This document shows, one piece after another, positions 59,097-64,000 of a stretch of 64,000 nucleotides of DNA. Each line of letters begins with the position of its first letter. The stretch's first letter is position 1. The DNA comes from JAYPEY01 sp964519245 (GTDB lineage Bacteria > Verrucomicrobiota > Verrucomicrobiia > Limisphaerales > JAYPEY01): the NCBI GenBank assembly GCA_964519245.1, contig CAZFLK010000006.1, forward strand, positions 13,254 through 77,253, given 5' to 3'. Under the pieces are notes generated by a model. That model did no database searches and had not been told where the DNA came from. It worked only from the letters and a program-made list of their open reading frames with translations. The translations under genes and the position numbers were made by a program.

Positions 59097-59530
59097 GATG
59101 GGGAAAGCAAGTCGAGCGACATTCATTGCTCCTGGAAACTCGCGTAGCGAGGCGCATCCCAACGCGAAGCGTTGACAGCCCAAGTCGCCCCGGGTTGAGC
59201 CCGCCGCGCGGGCGACACCCGGGGGCATCACGCGATTCGCGGACTCCCTCAGGACGTGGATCTGACGGGCATCATTCGCGAACTGGCGCTGATTGTCAGC
59301 GCGGACGCCCCGAAGCTGCCAAGGCTTAGAACCCTACGGGTCCGTATATGGGCGGGGCCACCGATTGCGCGTCAGCGTCTTGGAGTGCGGCGCTGTGCGC
59401 CGCCTTGTTGCGGGCGGGAGATTGCAAACCCGCTTCCTGTTCGGACGGGATGCGAGGCTCCAACGAACACGGAAGCTCATGGGAGCGACGTAATCGGCGA
59501 AATGCGGCTGTTACCGGCAGCCCCTACAAC
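59097..59530. repeat. Gene-free stretch containing a GC palindromic element
   Basis: No supported gene in 434 bp. It holds a perfect hairpin GCGGCGC-TGT-GCGCCGC (59387-59403) within a segment (about 59340-59480) that looks like a REP-type intergenic repeat, and a further palindrome-rich zone near 59180-59225. Similar 'gcggcgctg' and 'gctgcggctacgg' words recur at 63686-63717. Whether it is a dispersed repeat needs a genome-wide search. Confidence 0.5.
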
Positions 59531-60199
59531 CTACTTCAACTCCCGGATCCGGATGTTGCGCCAGCGCACTTCGTAAGGGCCCGTTCCCTTTTTGATGCCG
59601 TGGACCTGGAGGCCGATGAAGCCCGCGGCGTCCAGATCATCCTTGAAGTCGGCGCACTTGACGCCATTGACCCAGGACTGGATGTGGTTGCCCTTGGCCC
59701 GAATGCGATACTTGTTCCACTCGCCGGTCTTGAAGGCGGCCTTCGCCTCATCGGAAAGCTCGGCGTGCCACTTGGTCCAGCGGCCCTCATCCCAGAAGTT
59801 GCCGGACGTGCCTTTGTCGCCCTTGGCGATCTCGCATTGATAGCCATAGACCTCGCCCTGCTCGCGGATGCGCTTGGGCTTGGAGGCCTGCGGCGTGGCC
59901 TTCTCGTAGACATGGCTGCGGATCTGGATGCCGGAATTCAACTCCGGGTCGCACTTCACTTCCAACTCCAGTTCGAAGTCCGCGTAATCCTTTTGGGTGG
60001 AGAGAAAGGTGTTCTTGGAGCCGTCGGCCGTCTTGCCGACGATGCAGCCATCCTCGACGCGATACGTGGCGAAGCCGCCCTTGGTTTCAAATTCCTCGAT
60101 CTTCTTGCCGTCGAAGAGCGAAACCCACTTGCCATCGGCAGCGGCGGCGGTTGAAACGAGAGCCAGGCAGGCGGCAACGATAAAAGCGGCGGTTTTCAT
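59531..60199 (-). CDS. Secreted DUF1080 (3-keto-disaccharide hydrolase) domain protein
   Basis: A 222-residue protein with a signal peptide (MKTAAFIVAACLALVSTAAA). The body is a single DUF1080/3-keto-disaccharide hydrolase domain: KWVSLFDGKKIEEFETKGG, FELELEVKCDPELNSGIQIRS, GYQCEIAKGD, WNKYRIRAKGNHIQSWVNGV, and IGLQVHGIKKG at the end. The family binds or cleaves oxidised sugars and has a concanavalin-like fold. It is typical of PVC genomes near sulfatase genes. A heptad repeat array (60299-60312) lies 100 bp upstream of its start. Confidence 0.92.
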   Translation of the reverse strand: MKTAAFIVAACLALVSTAAAADGKWVSLFDGKKIEEFETKGGFATYRVEDGCIVGKTADGSKNTFLSTQKDYADFELELEVKCDPELNSGIQIRSHVYEKATPQASKPKRIREQGEVYGYQCEIAKGDKGTSGNFWDEGRWTKWHAELSDEAKAAFKTGEWNKYRIRAKGNHIQSWVNGVKCADFKDDLDAAGFIGLQVHGIKKGTGPYEVRWRNIRIRELK

Positions 60200-60298
60200 G
60201 ATTCTGGATAGGATCGTTCGGTTGACTTCGGAGGCTGATTGGATCGCGAAGCGGAGCGGTAAATTCAAGGAGAATCACGGTAAAAGAAACGACCGTTG

Positions 60299-60312
60299 AA
60301 CGCTGAACGTCC
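60299..60312. repeat. Short heptad repeat array related to that at 28009-28036
   Basis: The units AACGCTG and AACGTCC are tandem, preceded by CGTTG and followed by AAC; AGTTCAACAT follows at 60367-60376. The array is 100 bp upstream of the DUF1080 start, mirroring the placement at 28009-28036. Confidence 0.45.
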
Positions 60313-60470
60313 AACTCTGGACTTCGATATGGGATTGGCGCGCCATGCGCGGAAGTCTTCGTTCAGAGTTCAACATTTGGAATGAAGCGTTTGACGTTCG
60401 TCTTACGCGACCTGCGGCGTCTTCGAAAACCGAACTGGCGGATTCCGTCCTATGAGGCTAAGAGAAGTCT

Positions 60471-61061
60471 GTGAAGACCGGATGGGCCATCGTCATCATG
60501 CTGCTGATTGCGGCCGACGCCCTCGCCGCCTGGCTGTGGCTGGAGAGTCGGCGCGAATTGGAGGTGGATCCCCTCGTGCACGAGGCGGCGATGAAGTACC
60601 GTGTGCAGCCTGCGCTTATCAAGGCGGTCATCTGGCAGGAGAGCCGGTTCGACGCCGACGCGCGCGGGTTGGCGGGCGAGGTGGGATTGATGCAGATCAT
60701 GCCCGGGGCCGCGTCGGACTGGGCCTCGGCCGAACGACTCAAGGAGTTTCATCACGAAAACCTGATTCACCCCGGGTCCAACACCTTGGCCGGAGCCTGG
60801 TATCTCCGCAAGGCGCTCGAACGCTACACGCACACCGACAACAACCTCCCCTACGCCCTGGCGGAATACAACGCCGGCCGACGCAATGTCCTGCAATGGA
60901 ATGACGGCGCCGCCGAGACCAACAGCTACCGTTTCATCCAGCAGATCGAGTTTCCCGGCACCCAAAACTACGTGCGGTCAGTCATGACCAAGTACGCCGA
61001 GTATCTGCCCGAATACGGCATCCCCACCCGAACGCGCGTCCAGACCGCTTCCGTGGATTAG
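60471..61061 (+). CDS. Membrane-anchored lytic transglycosylase (SLT domain)
   Basis: A 196-residue murein hydrolase with an N-terminal signal anchor (AIVIMLLIAADALAAWLWL). The SLT domain has the catalytic glutamate E57 in VIWQESRFDADARG, the GLMQIMPGAASDW motif, and AEYNAGRRN, all features of Slt70/EmtA-type enzymes that cleave peptidoglycan between MurNAc and GlcNAc. The start codon is GTG at 60471. It is divergent from the DUF1080 gene and convergent with a sulfatase gene 15 bp away. Confidence 0.92.
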   Translation: MKTGWAIVIMLLIAADALAAWLWLESRRELEVDPLVHEAAMKYRVQPALIKAVIWQESRFDADARGLAGEVGLMQIMPGAASDWASAERLKEFHHENLIHPGSNTLAGAWYLRKALERYTHTDNNLPYALAEYNAGRRNVLQWNDGAAETNSYRFIQQIEFPGTQNYVRSVMTKYAEYLPEYGIPTRTRVQTASVD

Positions 61062-61076
61062 CAATGCTCGGCGCGC

Positions 61077-62639
61077 TCAACGCGTCCGAGCCGCAGCCGT
61101 GCCCACCTTGGGCAACCGATCCGCAAAGCCCGCGTCAGTCCTGCGCAATTCGGCGACCGTCGCCTCTCGGAGAGCCTGCAACGTCCGATCGTGCTTCGAG
61201 ACCAGGGCCAGGTTGTCCAATTCCTCCGGGTCGCTCTCCAGGTCATAGAGTTCCTCGATCTCTCCCTCGACCAGGTTGCGGATATACTTGTAGCGGCCCA
61301 GCCTCAACGAAACCCACCACGGCACGCCGCTGGGAGAAAGCGTCGCGCGATCCGTGGGCACGACGTCCGTGGCCGAGCCGTAACTGCGCCCGGTGTGCGC
61401 CATCAGGGCCGGAAAGGACCAGGTCCGGTCCGGCTTCTCCAGCAGGGGCGTCAGATCCCGACCATGCATTTTCCAGGGCAGGTCGATGCCGGCAACCTTG
61501 AAGAAGGTGGGAATCAGGTCCGGACCGCTGACCGGTCTGCCGCAGACCTCTCCGCTCGGCAACTTGGCCGGCATGCTGAAGATCAAGGGACTGCGGATGG
61601 TGGCGTCGTAGGGCGCCAGCTTGGAGCGAAAGCCGTGTTGCCCCCAGGCGAAACCCTGGTCCGAAGTGAACACGATCAAGGTGTTGTCGTATTGCCCGCT
61701 GTCCTTGAGGCCCTGGATCAGCTTCCCGACGGCTTCATCAAGCGCGAGCACACCCTGATGATATTGGCGGATCCAGGCGTTCAGGTCGCTGCCGTGCAAT
61801 CCTCTGCCGGGAGTCACTTCGCCGGTGGCCCGACGCCGCCCGGTGAAATGGGGTTTCCCATCCTCTCCCTTGAACCATCGCCCCGGCTGCTGGAGGTAGG
61901 CGGGCTTGCCCTCGCGCGGCGGATAGATGTCGGCGGGAATCGGAACCTCCGCATCGGGATAGGCCTCCAGATGTCGTTTGGCCGGGGTGAAGGGACCATG
62001 AACCGCGCCGTAGCAAAGCCACAGGTACCACGGCTTGTCCGGACTGCGGCCCTTGCCCTGCAAATACTCCAGGGCCCACCGCGTGTAGTTGTCCGTGGAA
62101 TAGCCCTTGATGAGCTTGGCCGGAGCTCCATTGACCTCGATCATCTGGTCCTTGTAGTAGTTGCCGGCATTGGAGGCATGCCGCGGGCGGTTCCAGACGA
62201 TCTGATGATCCCAGTCGCGGCCGTATCCCGTGTCCGTCCCCGTGTGCCACTTGCCAATGTGGGCCGTCTGATAACCCTTCGCGCGAAAGACCTTGGGCCA
62301 GAAGGGACACAGCTCAGGATCATACTCGCTGCCCGGATACCTTCCCTCCATCCGCATCGATTCCACGCCGTACTGTTGGCGGCCCGTCAGCAAGGTGGCG
62401 CGGGATGGCATGCACCACGTGCCAATGTAGGCGTGCCGAAAACGAACGCCCTTCCCTGCCAGCGCGTCGATGTTCGGCGTGCGGACCCAATCGTAGGCCT
62501 CCTCGTAACAACTGATCGTCCGGTGCGAATGGTCGTCCGTGTAGATGAACAGGATGTTGGGACTCGGAGCCGCGATCGATTGATACAGGCATGTCACTCC
62601 GGCCATGGCGGCCACGACCAGCTGAACAAGGCGTTTCAT
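61077..62639 (-). CDS. Secreted type I sulfatase
   Basis: A 520-residue sulfatase with a signal peptide (MKRLVQLVVAAMAGVTCLYQSIAA). The metal site is FIYTDDHSHRTISCY (D35, D36), the formylglycine motif is C76-M-P-S-R80 with ATLLTGR after it, and the second metal site is VFTSDQGFAWGQHG. It resembles N-sulfoglucosamine or choline sulfatase-like families. ATG 62639 was chosen; the frame upstream reads through the divergent region and is not supported. It is divergent from an amidohydrolase gene and convergent with the lytic transglycosylase gene. Confidence 0.93.
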   Translation of the reverse strand: MKRLVQLVVAAMAGVTCLYQSIAAPSPNILFIYTDDHSHRTISCYEEAYDWVRTPNIDALAGKGVRFRHAYIGTWCMPSRATLLTGRQQYGVESMRMEGRYPGSEYDPELCPFWPKVFRAKGYQTAHIGKWHTGTDTGYGRDWDHQIVWNRPRHASNAGNYYKDQMIEVNGAPAKLIKGYSTDNYTRWALEYLQGKGRSPDKPWYLWLCYGAVHGPFTPAKRHLEAYPDAEVPIPADIYPPREGKPAYLQQPGRWFKGEDGKPHFTGRRRATGEVTPGRGLHGSDLNAWIRQYHQGVLALDEAVGKLIQGLKDSGQYDNTLIVFTSDQGFAWGQHGFRSKLAPYDATIRSPLIFSMPAKLPSGEVCGRPVSGPDLIPTFFKVAGIDLPWKMHGRDLTPLLEKPDRTWSFPALMAHTGRSYGSATDVVPTDRATLSPSGVPWWVSLRLGRYKYIRNLVEGEIEELYDLESDPEELDNLALVSKHDRTLQALREATVAELRRTDAGFADRLPKVGTAAARTR

Positions 62640-62732
62640 GGCCGGGGACCATGATCCGCGCCGGCGGAACAAGCAAGTCGCCGGCGCGCGCTTCCGACTG
62701 TTCAAGCGCCGCCAAACGCGTAAGCTGTCGGG

Positions 62733-63683
62733 ATGATATCCCGGAGAGAATTCGCGAGGCGTTCCGGAATGGCCGCAGGCATCGCCGCCACCGGACTGAC
62801 CGCGCGTTCCCAGGACGGCGCCGACAACCCCGATGCCGATTTCCTGCCGCCAGCGGAATTGAAGAAGTTGAGGATTTGGGATTCCTACTTCACCCCTTCC
62901 CATTCAAATCCCGGTCCCGATGGAAAACGATTACTCTCGGAGATCGAGGATTCACTGCGCCGCCTGAAGCCGTTCCACTTTGAAAGGCTGTGCTACTTCT
63001 CCCACGTGGGATTGGGCACGACGGACGCCGGGACGGACGCCTGGCTGCGGACTCATCCCGAAGCCGTCGAAGCGCCATTGAAGCGCTGGCCGGACCGCCT
63101 CCTCGGCATGATCCAATTGAATCCGAACGAGGTGCGGGCGTCGCTCGACGCGTTGAATCGCTGGCTGCGCGACGGGCCGATGACCGGAGTCTATTTCTCG
63201 GGCGGCTCCAAGGCGTCGCTGCCCTGTTCGCATCCGAATTACGAGCCCCTCGTGGAGCGAATCGCCGAACTGAAGGGCGTGATCATGCAGCACACCTGGT
63301 TCATCACCGGCGGCAAACCAAGACCCACGATGTCGACGCCCGACGAACTGGCGCAACTGGCCGCGCGCTTTCCGGAGATCGAGTTCATCTGCGCGCACGC
63401 CGGGGGCGCATGGGAGAAAGGCATTCGCGCCATCCGCGGACGCCCCAACATCCTCGCGGAAACCTCCGGTTTCGATCCCACCGCAGGCTTCGTCGAAATG
63501 GCGGTTCGCGAACTCGGCGCCGGGCGCGTCATCTTCGGCAGTCATGCCCCTTCCCGTTCCCTCGGCACGGAACTGAGCAAGGTTCTCGGAGCCGGGATCT
63601 CCGATGATGACAAACGCCTGATCATGGGGGCGAATTTCCGCCGGCTCCTGCAGCCCATCCTGGGCCGCAAGGGAAGACTGTAA
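62733..63683 (+). CDS. Tat-exported amidohydrolase (amidohydrolase_2 family)
   Basis: A 316-residue protein with a twin-arginine signal (ISRREFARRSGMAAG). The TIM-barrel segments include LLGMIQLNPNE, VIMQHTWFITGG and EFICAHAGGAWEKGI (a conserved histidine-containing strand), then RVIFGSHAP and IMGANFRRLL at the end, as in amidohydrolase_2 proteins related to aminocarboxymuconate decarboxylase. The first strand reads IWDSYFTP instead of the metal-binding DxHxH-like start, so metal binding may differ. The substrate is unknown. It is divergent from a sulfatase gene and convergent with the antiporter fragment. Confidence 0.85.
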   Translation: MISRREFARRSGMAAGIAATGLTARSQDGADNPDADFLPPAELKKLRIWDSYFTPSHSNPGPDGKRLLSEIEDSLRRLKPFHFERLCYFSHVGLGTTDAGTDAWLRTHPEAVEAPLKRWPDRLLGMIQLNPNEVRASLDALNRWLRDGPMTGVYFSGGSKASLPCSHPNYEPLVERIAELKGVIMQHTWFITGGKPRPTMSTPDELAQLAARFPEIEFICAHAGGAWEKGIRAIRGRPNILAETSGFDPTAGFVEMAVRELGAGRVIFGSHAPSRSLGTELSKVLGAGISDDDKRLIMGANFRRLLQPILGRKGRL

Positions 63684-63709
63684 ACCGCGGCGCTGCCTGA
63701 AAGCTGCGG

Positions 63710-64000
63710 CTACGGGATCACTCGACTTCCCCTTCGCCCTCCGAACCGGATAACCGCCCAGCAAGCTCCGCCGCCGAGAGCCAAAGCCGCCAGGGGATGG
63801 AGGCCCAAGCCCGTCAATCCATAGCCCAGCAAAACGGAAACACCCGCCGCCAACAAGGCATAGGGAATTTGCGTGCGCACATGTTCGATGGCGTCGCAAC
63901 CGCTGGCGAAGGCCGAGACGATGGTCGTGTCGCTGATCGGCGAGCAGTGATCGCCAAACACCGCCCCGGCCAGCACGGCCCCAATGGTGGAGATGACGAC
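63710..64000 (-). CDS. NhaC-type Na+/H+ antiporter, C-terminal part
   Basis: The frame is open to the window edge, so the 5' part is outside. About 96 residues are seen. GAVFGDHCSPISDTTIVSAFASGCD with HVRTQIPYALLAAGVSVLLGYGLTG is a strong match to the NhaC-family sodium/proton antiporter end. Two membrane helices follow (LLAAGVSVLLGYGLTGLGL; LAALALGGGACWAVIRF). The stop is TAG at 63710-63712. Confidence 0.88.
   Translation of the reverse strand, partial: VVISTIGAVLAGAVFGDHCSPISDTTIVSAFASGCDAIEHVRTQIPYALLAAGVSVLLGYGLTGLGLHPLAALALGGGACWAVIRFGGRRGSRVIP

Noticed and set aside
60336..60345. TGGCGCGCCA palindrome between the DUF1080 and lytic transglycosylase genes
   Set aside because: A 10-bp GC palindrome without further support; too common in this composition to call an operator.

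Overview
The window is GC-rich, densely coded DNA of a member of the Planctomycetes-Verrucomicrobia-Chlamydiae group, most likely a verrucomicrobial lineage. The evidence is the mix of gene families: six secreted sulfatases (one fused to a DUF6807 domain), a DUF1549/DUF1553 cytochrome-type protein followed by a DUF1501 Tat protein, a DUF1080 glycoside-active protein, DUF3299 and DUF3568-like lipoproteins, an S23-type four-helix-bundle gene, and a Rho with a basic/acidic N-terminal extension. Most start codons have no clear Shine-Dalgarno sequence. I saw no tRNA, rRNA, CRISPR array, transposase or phage gene. Genus-level placement is not possible from this window. Layout from left to right. 1-4.7 kb: 5'-truncated fused hydantoinase/5-oxoprolinase, meeting an MBOAT acyltransferase tail to tail. 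4.7-7.7 kb: a divergent pair of sulfatases. 7.7-11.5 kb: mntR-type regulator, thrC-lysC, and a parDE toxin-antitoxin pair. 11.5-15.7 kb: a sulfatase with an atypical active-site motif and the DUF6807-sulfatase fusion. 15.9-20.8 kb: DUF3299 lipoprotein, then a radical SAM / glycosyltransferase 2 / CYTH-CHAD operon. 20.8-28 kb: ABC exporter, Rieske protein, and a cytochrome c maturation operon (two-repeat lipoprotein, ccsB, ccsA). 28-32 kb: rho, glyA and a phosphatase-RpiB fusion. 32-38.2 kb: stand-alone AraC-type HTH protein, MYG1-like hydrolase, and a dgoK-aldolase-acyltransferase operon whose last gene fuses a PlsC-like domain to a permuted papain-like (YiiX/LRAT-like) domain. 38.3-40.2 kb: two exported proteins of unknown function. 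40.2-47.4 kb: a heavy-metal efflux operon (His-rich protein, adaptor, RND pump, outer-membrane factor) and an alpha/beta hydrolase. 47.5-53.4 kb: sulfatase, DUF3568-like lipoprotein with a classical terminator, polyprenyl synthetase / ECF sigma / probable anti-sigma operon, and a CvpA-like membrane protein. 53.6-64 kb: cytochrome/DUF1553 and DUF1501 genes split by an S23-type gene and an 8-bp minisatellite, then DUF1080, a lytic transglycosylase, a sulfatase, an amidohydrolase and a truncated NhaC-type antiporter. The gene set fits a heterotroph that degrades sulfated polysaccharides (sulfatases, DUF1080, amidohydrolase, sugar-acid kinase and aldolase) in a setting with metal stress. No formylglycine-generating enzyme, which the sulfatases need, is encoded in the window. 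The most unusual items are three gene fusions (30981-31907, 13268-15739, 33579-36509), the sulfatase whose maturation motif reads C-V-V-A-R, the regularly spaced CGAATTC elements in the rho leader, and several strong inverted repeats upstream of operons. I did not find a complete undescribed defence or biosynthetic system. The closest candidate is the radical SAM / glycosyltransferase / CYTH-CHAD operon, whose product cannot be read from the sequence.
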